Of a stretch of 64,000 bases of DNA, positions 26,001 through 33,833 are shown piece by piece. The stretch spans positions 1 through 64,000 of the forward strand of contig JBJELW010000058.1 in the NCBI GenBank assembly GCA_051879315.1, written 5' to 3'. The notes beneath the pieces are model-generated. The model saw only the letters and a program-made list of their open reading frames with translations. It was not told the origin of the DNA and searched no databases. This DNA comes from Roseburia_C sp051879315 (GTDB lineage Bacteria; Bacillota; Clostridia; Lachnospirales; Lachnospiraceae). The stretch's first letter is position 1. Every line of letters begins with the position of its first letter. Both the position numbers and the translations under genes were made by a program.

Positions 26001-26387
26001 ACGGGAGATTTCCTGTTGAAACAGTATGCAAAACTCATTCAGGGAATCTGTGAAGCCAGAGGATATGCTGTTCGTTATGGCGGTGATGAGTTTATACTGG
26101 TTCTTTACACGAATGATCATGACGAAATCGAGGAGGCGGCCAAGAGCATTTATACTGCATTAGATCATGAAAAGGGCTTTGCAGAGCGGATCGCAGAGAA
26201 TCTGGGAAAACCGGTGGAAATACCCCGGGAGAAGTATTTGTCCTGTTCTATCGGTATCTCCACTACGGTATTGTCTGTGGAGGATATGACTAAGGAAAAG
26301 ATTGAGGCTACGTTAAAGAAAGCAGATGAAATGATGTATTATGTCAAGAAGACAACGAAGCACCGTTATGTCTTTTATGAGGAGTAA
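23019..26387 (+). CDS. Large GGDEF protein: STAND-like N-domain, TPR, GAF-like, diguanylate cyclase
   Basis: 1122 residues from ATG 23019 (GTGGAGGAAAAAT upstream); the earlier in-frame start lies before the -10 box. Residues 1-230 resemble a degenerate STAND/AAA module: AAYEPFVDWINQL, then PLLMILNRLHAAGSSTIELISRL like a Walker B helix-strand, with no P-loop. Residues about 270-760 are TPR-type helical repeats. A GAF-like domain lies at about 800-940, then a coiled linker and a GGDEF domain with intact GGDEF (1021-1025). The RxxD inhibitory site is absent. It probably makes cyclic di-GMP in response to an unknown cue. It is a full-length paralogue of the protein at 39029-42358. Confidence 0.85.
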   Translation: MAGTVYDDYIPSLVDSMMNRLGNGQNNLLFIKHYNTFDLEDVYVRALSMSRPEAEFLFHDFDITDMLAAYEPFVDWINQLYHEYGEKSLDEFFDANEVYSLHRPVFRSYFENGRCKREEGVLIGEIEFEQKRFVDEIVRMLQYFSRKKPLLMILNRLHAAGSSTIELISRLMADPESGRIGLIATCNEAAPELEYNKGIWQSFQTYLNEHDCVIDWTLDSMILHTDINPGFDFSVRKLEEYDTKLNNMLYFLALDQAEYYLDILYHKFEVEKVYISPDYKFRFFYLYAKTVLYREKYSEALLYCEGLKNILDVIPQTEWEYYYNLLKAEIQMYNFKTEKAMTYVKRCEPLCEELKDDYLKFKMDMLAYMIRFQGWRNIWSLIEDDSIDPTLLERAEKYEYYNHLAHIYVYSFDNDVEKFSRVENIDERIPTFYKGIALAQKLGNEQFLIEAYKKNIMIASNSGNFDVTDRFYEKYYEVIKDSNNLAEKARIGNGRGYNCCTVGKYEEANRFYNRSLAIFAQLQDMESISETLYNMAVNAFLAESYAVADSYLAVCLRIVSYTKSNSVPVCNISKIFGLRAYCSYELGTIYNTKLHAQKMEQYLGHIIAWEEEGKSEIHLWDDDMFLYYAINGMLLEYEGRLKDAVSYMEKSKKHLERSKGSEFLNRPIYAIAYARICRRLDMPERAEYFLNDAIRFCEKKGYEYKKARLVAELEGKTWVKKEFDLPLEGITLESITEMAYHQGMNLRFEQQQEEIDFLGIWQKFMNNQDDTMQHVIDDALVALKSNFSLDALTFVRLEEGTPVVYFDDSPYGMDQEKVEFMIRYFTQNRREFALTRLDKGYAEQKELIQHLFGVSAVNTIIGVPIFVNEQLNSIFLATIDLGTDWNYKAKKYEFDSEELAILRLLFRQLLESMERTEAREQIKNINNELQFVNNRLKDLAVKDTLTGLYNRQGFNEELEIQMNRAKKGNRDMEVSFLYADLDNFKYYNDTFGHDTGDFLLKQYAKLIQGICEARGYAVRYGGDEFILVLYTNDHDEIEEAAKSIYTALDHEKGFAERIAENLGKPVEIPREKYLSCSIGISTTVLSVEDMTKEKIEATLKKADEMMYYVKKTTKHRYVFYEE

Positions 26388-26410
26388 TTTGGAAGAGAGG
26401 ATCAAGGATT

Positions 26411-27472
26411 ATGAAAAAATTGAATGCGGTTTTTTTTGCAGTATTGCTTGCGGCTATGACACTGACCGGGTGCGGAACATCCCCGGAAGCTGCCGGTGAT
26501 GGGAATACAGTCGAGAACGTAACCGAGCAGGAAGTACTCATAGATACAGAGGAAGAAGCAGGAGAACCCGTTGAACAGGTTACCGTGCGTGTGGGGGCTA
26601 TGTCCGGACCCACCGCCATGGGTCTGGTGAAGCTTATGAGTGATGCCGAAGCGGGTACTACACAGAATGTATATGAATTTGCAGATCTGGCGACAGAGGC
26701 ATCGGCCTTTGTGACACCAATCGCCCAGGGAGAACTGGATATAGCAGCAGTTCCGGCCAACCTGGCAGCAGTTTTGTATAATAATACAGAGGGTGGCGTT
26801 CAGATTTTAGCCGTGAACAATTTAGGCGTGCTGGATATCGTGGAACGTGGTGACACCGTTCAGCAGATTGCAGATCTGAAGGGTAAGACTATTTATGCGA
26901 CAGGGCAGGGGGCCACACCGGAGTACACACTGCGTTATATCCTGCAGGAAAACGGGATTGATCCGGATGCGGATGTGACCATTCAGTGGTGTTCCGATAC
27001 CACAGAGGCACTGTCCTATATATCTGCAGATGATGAGGCCATCGCCATGCTGCCCCAGCCCTTTGTGACAGCGGCCTGTGCACAGGTGGAGGATCTTCGG
27101 ATTGCTATCGATCTGAATGATGCGTGGGCAGAGGTGGCAGAGGACAGCAATATCATCACGGGAGTGATCGTGGTGCGCCGGGAATTTGCTCAGGAGCACC
27201 CGGAGGCTGTAGAGACATTTTTAAATGAGTATGAGGCTTCCATGGCCTACACGGAGAGTAACGTGGCGGAAACCGCTGCATTGATTGAACAGTACGGAAT
27301 TGTGGGTAAGGCTGCAGTGGCAGAGAAGGCGTTGCCCAGCTGTCACCTGAACTTTTTAAAAGGCAGCGATATGAAGTCTGTTGTAGCTGCATATCTTGAG
27401 ATGTTGTATGAGCAGAATCCAGCCTCTGTGGGAGGAAGCGTTCCGGGAGACGATTTCTATTATGGATTATAA
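26411..27472 (+). CDS. ABC transporter substrate-binding lipoprotein, NMT1/SsuA type
   Basis: 353 residues, ATG 26411, AGAGAGGATCAAGG upstream. Signal peptide ends LTGC, with Cys21 lipidated; a Glu-rich linker follows. The type II binding-protein fold shows VRVGAMSGPTAMGLVKLM, QGELDIAAVPANLAAVLYN and LKGKTIYATGQGATPEY, the pattern of NMT1/THI5- and SsuA/TauA-like proteins. Candidate substrates are a thiamine-pyrimidine precursor, sulfonate or another small organic; the sequence does not decide. First gene of a three-gene importer that begins 23 bases after the GGDEF gene. Confidence 0.85.
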   Translation: MKKLNAVFFAVLLAAMTLTGCGTSPEAAGDGNTVENVTEQEVLIDTEEEAGEPVEQVTVRVGAMSGPTAMGLVKLMSDAEAGTTQNVYEFADLATEASAFVTPIAQGELDIAAVPANLAAVLYNNTEGGVQILAVNNLGVLDIVERGDTVQQIADLKGKTIYATGQGATPEYTLRYILQENGIDPDADVTIQWCSDTTEALSYISADDEAIAMLPQPFVTAACAQVEDLRIAIDLNDAWAEVAEDSNIITGVIVVRREFAQEHPEAVETFLNEYEASMAYTESNVAETAALIEQYGIVGKAAVAEKALPSCHLNFLKGSDMKSVVAAYLEMLYEQNPASVGGSVPGDDFYYGL

Positions 27473-28214
27473 GAAATTATTGCAAAAAGTGGGTGCCATT
27501 TTTCTGGCACTCATTTTTTGGCAGATGGCAGCCATGCTGATTCATCAGAAAATTTTGCTTGTGTCTCCGTTGCAGGTGGCAAAGCGGCTTGCCACTATCT
27601 GGCGGGAGGAAGAATTCTTCGCATCACTTTGGTTTAGTTTTTACCATATTGTGGGAGGCTTTCTGCTGGGGGTGCTTACAGGAATCCTGCTGGCTGCGCT
27701 GGCGGCCCGGTTTCAGGTGGTGGAGCATCTGCTGTGGCCCTGGATGGCCACCATCAAAAGCGTTCCGGTGGCATCTTTTGTGGTGATCTGTCTGATCTGG
27801 CTTTCCGCGAGGAATCTGTCAGTATTTATCTCTTTCCTTGTGGTACTGCCGTTGATTTATCAGAATATGCTGACAGGGCTTCGCAGTGGTGACGGAAAGA
27901 TGGAGGAGATGGCTCGGGTATTTCACCTGCCCTGGTATCGTAGGCTGCGTTATGTGACACTGCCGAAGATTCGGCCGTTTTTACTTTCTGCCTGCAGTGT
28001 TACTTGTGGCATGGCATGGAAGGCGGGAGTGGCAGCGGAAATCATCGGGACGCCAAGCGGATCCATGGGGAGACAGCTGTATCTGGCGAAAATTTACCTG
28101 GATACGGATGATCTGCTGGCCTGGACCGTGGTCATTGTTGTGATCAGTGTGTTGTTTGAAAAATTATTTATATTTGCGCTTCGGAGGATATTACATGAAC
28201 ATCCGACTGAATAA
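27462..28214 (+). CDS. ABC transporter permease, SsuC/TauC/ThiX type
   Basis: 250 residues from ATG 27462, which overlaps the binding-protein stop by 11 bases; GGGAGACG lies upstream. Six hydrophobic stretches, starting at about residue 9. The coupling segment is RYVTLPKIRPFLLSACSVTCGMAWKAGVAAEIIG, as in the taurine/sulfonate and pyrimidine importer family, with the shortened EAA-like motif RVFHLPWYRRLRYVTLP. It forms the membrane channel with the binding lipoprotein and the ATPase encoded either side. Confidence 0.85.
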   Translation: MDYKKLLQKVGAIFLALIFWQMAAMLIHQKILLVSPLQVAKRLATIWREEEFFASLWFSFYHIVGGFLLGVLTGILLAALAARFQVVEHLLWPWMATIKSVPVASFVVICLIWLSARNLSVFISFLVVLPLIYQNMLTGLRSGDGKMEEMARVFHLPWYRRLRYVTLPKIRPFLLSACSVTCGMAWKAGVAAEIIGTPSGSMGRQLYLAKIYLDTDDLLAWTVVIVVISVLFEKLFIFALRRILHEHPTE

Positions 28215-28797
28215 TATCACAAAAAGCTTTGGGGAGAAAACGGTACTTCGGGATTTCTCCTGCGAGATTGAACTGGGAGATACGATGGTTCTGATGGGCC
28301 CATCCGGTGTGGGAAAGACCACACTGCTTCGGATTCTGGCTGGGTTGGAACATGCGGATGCTGGCACTATAACGGGGCTGCCCCGGCATATAGGAATGGT
28401 GTTTCAGGAGGACAGACTTTGCGAGGATTACAGTGTCAGGGAAAATCTGGATCTTGTGTTAAAGCGTAAAATGTCGGATGAATTGCTGATGCAGCACCTG
28501 CAGGAAATCGGACTGGGGGAAACGTTGCATTCTCCGGTGGAAACCCTCAGTGGGGGAATGAAACGCAGAGTGGCGATACTTCGGGCGATGCTTCCGGACA
28601 ATGAGCTGCTTTTGATGGATGAACCCTTCAGCGGTTTGGATGAGGAGAACAGGGCGCGCACATTGGAATATATCAAGAGGCACCGCAGAGACAGGACGCT
28701 GGTGCTGGTCACCCATGATCAGGAGGACGTGCAGGCTTTAGAGGGAAGAAAATGGGTGATTCCGGGAATAAAATTACCGAAAAGTGAGGAAGTTTGA
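28195..28797 (+). CDS. ABC transporter ATP-binding protein, SsuB/TauB type
   Basis: 200 residues from ATG 28195, 20 bases inside the permease gene, with GGAGGAT just before it. Walker A GPSGVGKTT, Q-loop VFQEDRLCEDYSV, signature LSGGMKRR, Walker B LLLMDEPFSGLD and switch VTHDQED are all present. Shorter than typical (about 240), lacking the C-terminal extension. Energises the importer. The three importer genes overlap in series, so their translation is probably coupled. Confidence 0.88.
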   Translation: MNIRLNNITKSFGEKTVLRDFSCEIELGDTMVLMGPSGVGKTTLLRILAGLEHADAGTITGLPRHIGMVFQEDRLCEDYSVRENLDLVLKRKMSDELLMQHLQEIGLGETLHSPVETLSGGMKRRVAILRAMLPDNELLLMDEPFSGLDEENRARTLEYIKRHRRDRTLVLVTHDQEDVQALEGRKWVIPGIKLPKSEEV

Positions 28798-28798
28798 A

Positions 28799-30139
28799 AT
28801 GAAAAAAGTTGCAATGGCAGCAGGGGAAATCTTATTGTTTTTAATTGAGGCAGCATTGATATTTGCCATATCCAACTGCGTCATGCTGCATATAAAGATC
28901 AGATGGCAGATCCTGTTGTGGCTTCTTTTTGTGGCCATACAGATATACCCGTCTGTTTTTCTGGGAAGGTGGAAAAGCGGAAAGCTGCGAAACAGCGCGG
29001 CGGGCTGCCTGTTGCTGGGACTTTTTCTGACCAGCACCACAGCTTCCATCATTTACAACATATTGATTCTGTGCGGGAGTCTTCCGGGGAGAGGACTCTC
29101 TTTAGTGTTTAATATCCTATTGGTGTTCTTAGTGGAACTGGTGGTTTTCTGGAATGGCATCATCCGGATCTATGTCGCCTCGGAACAGCTGGGTATCCGC
29201 TGGCGGGTACTGGGGGCTGTCTGCGGAATGATTCCTGTGGTTCATCTGATTGTTCTTGGAAAGCTGCTTTATGTGGTGATATCTGAAATCCGGTTTGAAA
29301 ATAACAAGATTCTTACAAACGAGGCCCGAAGCAAGGAACAGATCTGTGCCACAAAATATCCGATTCTGTTGGTGCATGGAGTGTTTTTCCGGGATTTCCG
29401 GTATTTAAATTACTGGGGCAGGATCCCTAAGGAACTGGAGATCAACGGCGCCCGTATTTTTTACGGAAATCATCAGTCGGCCGCCTCTGTGGCGGACAGT
29501 GCCCAGGAGCTGGCGGAGCGCATCCGTCAAATCAAAAAGGAAACCGGCTGCGAAAAGGTGAACATCATTGCCCATTCCAAAGGTGGTCTGGATTGCCGTT
29601 ATGCTATTGCTAAATGTGGCATGGACCAGGACGTGGCATCCCTCACCACCATCAACACCCCACACCGGGGATGTGAGTTCGCAGATTATCTGTTGACGAA
29701 GATACCTCAAAAGCAGCAGCGGATAGTGGCAAATGGTTATGAGGCTGTCTTAAAGAGGTTGGGGGACCCCAACCCTGATTTCCTGAAAGCAGTGTATGAT
29801 CTGACCGCCTCCCGGTGCAAGCAGATGAATGAGGAAGTGAAGGATGTGCCGGGCGTATTTTATCAGAGTATCGGGTCTAAATTAAATGTGGCATCCGGAG
29901 GAAGATTTCCTCTTAATTTTTCATACCGGCTGGTAAACAGTTTTGACGGGGCCAACGATGGACTGGTGGGAGAAAAATCGTTCCCCTGGGGACAGGAGTT
30001 TCGCATGCTGAGGGTTTCCGGCAAACGTGGCATCTCCCACGGGGACATGATCGATTTGAACCGGGAGAATATCAAGGCATTTGACGTGCGGGAATTTTAT
30101 GTGGAGCTGGTGTCAGATCTGAAGAAGAGGGGATATTAA
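28799..30139 (+). CDS. Membrane-anchored alpha/beta hydrolase, lipase-like
   Basis: 446 residues from ATG 28799, 1 base after the ABC ATPase stop, with GAGGAAG before it. Four hydrophobic helices fill about residues 5-155. The catalytic part shows KYPILLVHGVFFRDFRYLNYWGRIP (oxyanion-hole HG), the nucleophile elbow AHSKGGLD (Ser in A-H-S-K-G), and a late Asp/His region (FDGANDGLV, GISHGDMID). This is the pattern of triacylglycerol-lipase/esterase LipA-type hydrolases of Firmicutes. The N-terminal membrane domain is unusual for secreted lipases and suggests action at the membrane surface. Substrate unknown. It converges with the following gene, overlapping it by 4 bases. Confidence 0.75.
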   Translation: MKKVAMAAGEILLFLIEAALIFAISNCVMLHIKIRWQILLWLLFVAIQIYPSVFLGRWKSGKLRNSAAGCLLLGLFLTSTTASIIYNILILCGSLPGRGLSLVFNILLVFLVELVVFWNGIIRIYVASEQLGIRWRVLGAVCGMIPVVHLIVLGKLLYVVISEIRFENNKILTNEARSKEQICATKYPILLVHGVFFRDFRYLNYWGRIPKELEINGARIFYGNHQSAASVADSAQELAERIRQIKKETGCEKVNIIAHSKGGLDCRYAIAKCGMDQDVASLTTINTPHRGCEFADYLLTKIPQKQQRIVANGYEAVLKRLGDPNPDFLKAVYDLTASRCKQMNEEVKDVPGVFYQSIGSKLNVASGGRFPLNFSYRLVNSFDGANDGLVGEKSFPWGQEFRMLRVSGKRGISHGDMIDLNRENIKAFDVREFYVELVSDLKKRGY

Positions 30140-30885
30140 GGGGTAATTTCTTTGACCATTTTCATTTTGGTGAGTACATAGCCGAATTTGATCCATTGGT
30201 TCATATCGTCCAGGTCATAGCTGTCCACATAGAAGGGCTCTCCCAGATTGTTGATCGGTTCTAAGATGCACGGGGAGGTCTGATGGAATTTGCGGATATA
30301 AGCTGCCTGGGTGTCCTTCTTGATGAAAATGCCGGTGTCACCATCCCGGATTGCTTTCCGGCAGATCAGGAGAATATCTCCTATGTGGTATACCGGATGA
30401 AGATGGTTGGAAGTGATCTGGATTCCACAGTGCAGATTTGCACCGAATTGTTGGCGATAGGCAGAAACATCCACTTTGATAAAATTTGAAGAATCGTATA
30501 TCATACCGTCCTCCATATTGCCTGTAGGGACAAACACGGTGATGAAATCTTTTGCCGGGTGTTTGTCCCTGGCTATGGAAAGCTCAAAGTCCACAATCCC
30601 TTCTATAAATTTCTGCTGATTCTCAGAAAGCATAAAGTATTTTCTGGCCAGAGATGAATTGCCGGCATCCGATTCCACCCATTCAATAAACCATTTGCCT
30701 GTCAGCTGATGCAGTAAATATAGTGTATAAATATCGATTTTCTGTGTCTCTCCCGAGATGACTTTTTTGTAACCGGAAAGGGACATTTCCAGTTTTTGTG
30801 CCATCTGTGCCTGGGTGAGTCCCAGACGGTCCCGTTCCTGCTCCATGCGTATGATTAGGTCGTGAGCTATTTGTTGTCTGTTCAT
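30136..30885 (-). CDS. XRE-family regulator with S24/LexA-like C-terminal domain
   Basis: 249 residues read leftward from 30885. Residues 1-65 are an HTH of the Cro/C1 type (GLTQAQMAQKLEMSLSGYKKVISGE). The C-terminal half (about 145-235) follows the S24 peptidase fold: TSNHLHPVYHIGDILLICRK resembles the GxSMxPxxxxGD segment, followed by IRDGDTGIFIKK and AAYIRKF. Catalytic Ser/Lys are not certain, so self-cleavage is open. Divergent from a HEPN-like gene, with 168 bases between them, suggesting it controls that gene. Only one of a few minus-strand genes in the window. Confidence 0.7.
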   Translation of the reverse strand: MNRQQIAHDLIIRMEQERDRLGLTQAQMAQKLEMSLSGYKKVISGETQKIDIYTLYLLHQLTGKWFIEWVESDAGNSSLARKYFMLSENQQKFIEGIVDFELSIARDKHPAKDFITVFVPTGNMEDGMIYDSSNFIKVDVSAYRQQFGANLHCGIQITSNHLHPVYHIGDILLICRKAIRDGDTGIFIKKDTQAAYIRKFHQTSPCILEPINNLGEPFYVDSYDLDDMNQWIKFGYVLTKMKMVKEITP

Positions 30886-31012
30886 AATCTGTGATGCCGT
30901 TGGTTACTTTTCGGTACTTTCCGGCGCTCCTTTCCTGAATATTTTCTGAAAAAAGGTCAGCTAAGTGTTTATTTTTTACAATATAATGAATACGGCAAAA
31001 TAAGTGAGAAAA

Positions 31013-31020
31013 TTGTCGAA
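31013..31020 (+). promoter_or_regulatory. Possible Spo0A box upstream of the HEPN-like gene
   Basis: TTGTCGAA matches the 0A-box core TGTCGAA exactly. It lies 34 bases before the start at 31054, and a TATAAT is at 30982-30987. A 7-base match is weak evidence by itself. Confidence 0.25.
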
Positions 31021-31053
31021 AAATGCGAACAAATTGAGTCAATAGGAGGAGTT

Positions 31054-31464
31054 ATGCTGAATCATCAGGCGGTTGCCAGCTATCACAATATCAATGAATA
31101 CAAAAATACATATAAGGCCTTATTTCGCCTGTGTCAGGGAAACCGTCAGTACTATATGCCTACCTATATAATGGCGGAATATATATGCGAGCAATATCTC
31201 AAGCTGCTGCTCCGAGGCCAAAGCACAAAGAAAGTTCAGGAGAAGGATTTGAAAAGTTTGTTTGATATGCTGCCGAAGAAACATCAGGCGGGAATCGAAA
31301 AGTTAACATGTGGTTTTTACCGTAGATGGACCGGGGAATCTCTGGATTTTGCCCTGCAGATGGAGGAGGCAGGACGGGAAGTGGTGTTTTTATTTCGCCC
31401 CAGATTGTTTTTTATGGATTCCATGGTGAAAGCATTGTCAATGATGAATCAGATCTGTCTATAA
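31054..31464 (+). CDS. HEPN-like small helical protein
   Basis: 136 residues, ATG 31054, ATAGGAGGAG upstream. Entirely helical. The segment AEYICEQYLKLLLRG, then DLKSLFDMLPKKHQAG, resembles HEPN domains (a helix containing E-x-x-L-K, then a D-L-x-x-L helix). The R-x4-H ribonuclease motif is not found, so it would be a non-catalytic HEPN. Divergently transcribed from an XRE/S24-like regulator, a layout that often marks defence or toxin-antitoxin modules. The evidence is limited to this resemblance and to position. Confidence 0.4.
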   Translation: MLNHQAVASYHNINEYKNTYKALFRLCQGNRQYYMPTYIMAEYICEQYLKLLLRGQSTKKVQEKDLKSLFDMLPKKHQAGIEKLTCGFYRRWTGESLDFALQMEEAGREVVFLFRPRLFFMDSMVKALSMMNQICL

Positions 31465-31519
31465 GTTCTATCTATAGTTATTTCTAAAAATTTATTTTCC
31501 CGAAAAAATACTTGCTGAG

Positions 31520-31548
31520 TTTACAAATGATAAAATTTGTCGTATACT
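31520..31548 (+). promoter_or_regulatory. Probable sigma-A promoter of the por operon
   Basis: TTTACA (31520-31525), 17-base spacer, TATACT (31543-31548). About 75 bases before the porG start. Confidence 0.65.
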
Positions 31549-31622
31549 ATAAAGGCTGTCCTTATGGTACGAACAATTGTACATGCAAAAAAGACGCATA
31601 GGGCAGACGAAGGAGGAGAAAA

Positions 31623-32195
31623 ATGGCAACGCTTACAGAAATACGCTGGCACGGCAGAGGAGGCCAGGGAGCGAAGACGGCGGCACTGCTTTTAGCGGAT
31701 GTGGCATTTAATACAGGAAAACATGTACAGGGATTTCCGGAGTATGGTCCGGAGCGAATGGGAGCGCCCATCACTGCTTACGACCGTATCAGTGATCAGG
31801 AAATCCGGGTGCATTCCAATATATATGAACCGGATTATGTGGCTGTGGTGGATGATACCCTGCTGCACGCAGTGGACGTAACGAAAGGATTGAAGGAGTC
31901 CGGCGGAATTCTTGTGAATACGGAGAAATCTAAGGAAGAAATTATTCCCCTGTTAAAGGGTTATAAAGGAAAGGTGTATACCATCGACGCTCACAAGGTA
32001 AGCATGGAGACCATGGGAAAGTATTTTCCTAATACCCCTATGCTGGCAGCTATGGTGAAGATTTCCGGAGTGATGGATACCGATGTGTTTCTAAAGGAGA
32101 TGGAGGCGTCTCTGGCACATAAGTTTGCGAAAAAGCCGGAGGTGCTGGCAGGAAATATGGCAGCCCTTAAGTTGGCTTTGAGTGAGGTATCATAA
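31623..32195 (+). CDS. porG: Pyruvate:ferredoxin oxidoreductase gamma subunit
   Basis: 190 residues, ATG 31623, GAAGGAGGAG upstream. N-terminal TEIRWHGRGGQGAKTAALLL is the hallmark of the gamma subunit of 2-oxoacid:ferredoxin oxidoreductases. With PorD, PorA and PorB it oxidatively decarboxylates pyruvate to acetyl-CoA, reducing ferredoxin, in the cytoplasm. The pyruvate assignment comes from the PorA and PorB relatives; 2-ketoisovalerate is an alternative substrate. First gene of porG-porD-porA-porB. Confidence 0.9.
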   Translation: MATLTEIRWHGRGGQGAKTAALLLADVAFNTGKHVQGFPEYGPERMGAPITAYDRISDQEIRVHSNIYEPDYVAVVDDTLLHAVDVTKGLKESGGILVNTEKSKEEIIPLLKGYKGKVYTIDAHKVSMETMGKYFPNTPMLAAMVKISGVMDTDVFLKEMEASLAHKFAKKPEVLAGNMAALKLALSEVS

Positions 32196-32213
32196 TTGTG
32201 AATAAAATGAACT

Positions 32214-32252
32214 GGCACCAGGACTCCGTCAACTGCGGCGACACCTCGTGCC
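32214..32252 (+). repeat. 39-bp palindromic junction repeat, copy 4
   Basis: Starts GGCACCAGG, core CCGTCAACTGCGGCGAC, ends CCTCGTGCC. Lies between porG and porD, before the GGAGG of porD. Outer stem GGCAC/GTGCC. Confidence 0.9.
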
Positions 32253-32269
32253 AAGATGGAGGTACATTA

Positions 32270-32644
32270 ATGGGATTAAAGGCATCAGAGATTAACGAAA
32301 GCACCAGATGGCAGGATTTGACGGAGGGACTGAAAATTTATGAGCCCGCCACCTCCCGTCTGTTTGAAACCGGAGAGTGGAGAACCCAGACCCCGGTACT
32401 GGATCAGGAAAAATGTAAGCAGTGTCTGCTTTGTGTACCCTATTGTCCGGACAGCTGCATTCCGGTGAAGGATGGCAAGCGTCTGGATTTTGATTTGGAC
32501 CACTGCAAGGGCTGTGGCATCTGCGTGAAAGCATGTCCCTTCGGGGCAATTACGTTGGTAGAGGGGAAGATAAGTAAAGAAAACCGGCATCAGGACTCCG
32601 TCACCTTCGGCGACACCTCATGCCAAGAGTGGGAGGGAAAATAA
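32270..32644 (+). CDS. porD: Pyruvate:ferredoxin oxidoreductase delta (ferredoxin) subunit
   Basis: 124 residues, ATG 32270 with GATGGAGGTA before it; a longer in-frame start at 32198 would translate the upstream palindrome and is rejected. Two 4Fe-4S motifs: Cys49, 52, 55, 59 (CKQCLLCVPYCP) and Cys79, 82, 85, 89 (CKGCGICVKACP). It carries electrons from the thiamine pyrophosphate site to soluble ferredoxin. Residues 106-118 (HQDSVTFGDTSC part) are encoded by a copy of the 39-bp palindrome, a tail absent from the family core. The gene is flanked on both sides by copies of that repeat. Stop and porA start abut (TAAATG). Confidence 0.92.
   Translation: MGLKASEINESTRWQDLTEGLKIYEPATSRLFETGEWRTQTPVLDQEKCKQCLLCVPYCPDSCIPVKDGKRLDFDLDHCKGCGICVKACPFGAITLVEGKISKENRHQDSVTFGDTSCQEWEGK
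32585..32623 (+). repeat. 39-bp palindromic junction repeat, copy 5
   Basis: Starts GGCATCAGG, core CCGTCACCTTCGGCGAC, ends CCTCATGCC. Lies inside the 3' end of porD, in frame. Outer stem GGCAT/ATGCC, compensated relative to copies 3 and 4. Confidence 0.9.
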
Positions 32645-33826
32645 ATGGCAATTAGAACAAGAATGTCAGGAAACGAAGCACTTGCGGAGGCAATCCGCCA
32701 GATCAATCCGGATGTAATGCCGGCATTCCCTATTACTCCTTCTACAGAGATCCCTCAGTTTGTATCTACTATGATTGCAAACGGTCAGGTGGATACAGAG
32801 TTTATCCCGGTGGAAAGTGAGCACAGTTCCATGAGTGCGGCCATTGGAGCCAGTGCAGCAGGAGCCAGAACCCTTACAGCCACCTCATCTGCCGGATTGG
32901 CATACATGTGGGAGGTAGTGTATGTGGCAGCATCCAGCCGCCTTCCCATCGTTATGGATGTGGTCAACCGCGGACTGACCGGGCCGCTGAATATCAATGC
33001 GGAGCACTCTGATAGTATGGGAGCCAGAGATTCCGGATGGATTCAGATTTACGCAGAGAATAACCAGGAAGCTTATGATAATATGCTGCAGGCATACCGG
33101 ATTGCAGAGCACCCGGATGTGCATCTGCCGCTGATGATCTGTCAGGATGGATTTATTACCAGCCATGCAGTGGAGAATATTTCCCTGTTGGAGGATGAAC
33201 CGGTGAAAAAGTTTGTGGGAACCTACGAGCCGGAGCATTATCTGTTAAAAGAGGATGAGGCCATGGCAGTGGGACCTTATGCGGTATCCAATTACTGTAT
33301 GGAGGCAAAAAAAGCTCAGGCAGAGGCTATGATTCGCTCGAAGAAGGTGATTCTGGATGTGGCAAAGGAATTTGCGGAACTGTCCGGCAGATCCTACGGT
33401 TTCTATGAGGGATATCATTTGGAGGATGCGGATTATGTCATTGTAGCTATCGGTTCCGTGTGCGGAACTGCGAAAGATGCCATCGACCGTCTCCGGGCAA
33501 AGGGTGTTAAGGCTGGCCTTATGAAGGTACGTGTATTCCGTCCTTTCCCGGGCGAGGAGTTCGCGGAGGCCTTGCGGGGCTGCAAGGCAGTAGCCATCAT
33601 GGACCGTGCAGAAAGCTACAGCGGTCAGGGTGGACCTTTGGGCGCCGAACTGATGGCTGCTATGTACCGGGCAAAGGTGCAGGCAGAGGCAGTGAATATC
33701 ATGTATGGTCTTTCCGGACGTGATGTGCGTGTGGAAGATATTGAGAAAGTATATGCGGATTTACAGGATATGGCGGAAAACGGCAAGACCTTTGCGCAGT
33801 ATCCATACCTTGGATTAAGGGAGTGA
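32645..33826 (+). CDS. porA: Pyruvate:ferredoxin oxidoreductase alpha subunit
   Basis: 393 residues, ATG 32645 directly after the porD stop, GGGAGG upstream. Signatures of the alpha subunit: AFPITPSTEIPQF, PVESEHSSMSAAIGASAAGARTLTATSS, LPIVMDVVNRGLTGPLNI, DSGWIQIYAENNQEAYDN, and the late VRVFRPFPGEEFAEAL. It holds the pyrimidine-binding half of the thiamine pyrophosphate site and partners with PorB. Closely resembles the archaeal/Thermotoga PorA layout rather than the single-chain clostridial PFOR. Confidence 0.93.
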   Translation: MAIRTRMSGNEALAEAIRQINPDVMPAFPITPSTEIPQFVSTMIANGQVDTEFIPVESEHSSMSAAIGASAAGARTLTATSSAGLAYMWEVVYVAASSRLPIVMDVVNRGLTGPLNINAEHSDSMGARDSGWIQIYAENNQEAYDNMLQAYRIAEHPDVHLPLMICQDGFITSHAVENISLLEDEPVKKFVGTYEPEHYLLKEDEAMAVGPYAVSNYCMEAKKAQAEAMIRSKKVILDVAKEFAELSGRSYGFYEGYHLEDADYVIVAIGSVCGTAKDAIDRLRAKGVKAGLMKVRVFRPFPGEEFAEALRGCKAVAIMDRAESYSGQGGPLGAELMAAMYRAKVQAEAVNIMYGLSGRDVRVEDIEKVYADLQDMAENGKTFAQYPYLGLRE

Positions 33827-33833
33827 TAAGACG

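Noticed and set aside
32198..32269. Longer N-terminus for PorD from ATG 32198
   Set aside because: It would translate the upstream palindrome; ATG 32270 has a strong ribosome binding site and matches the family start.
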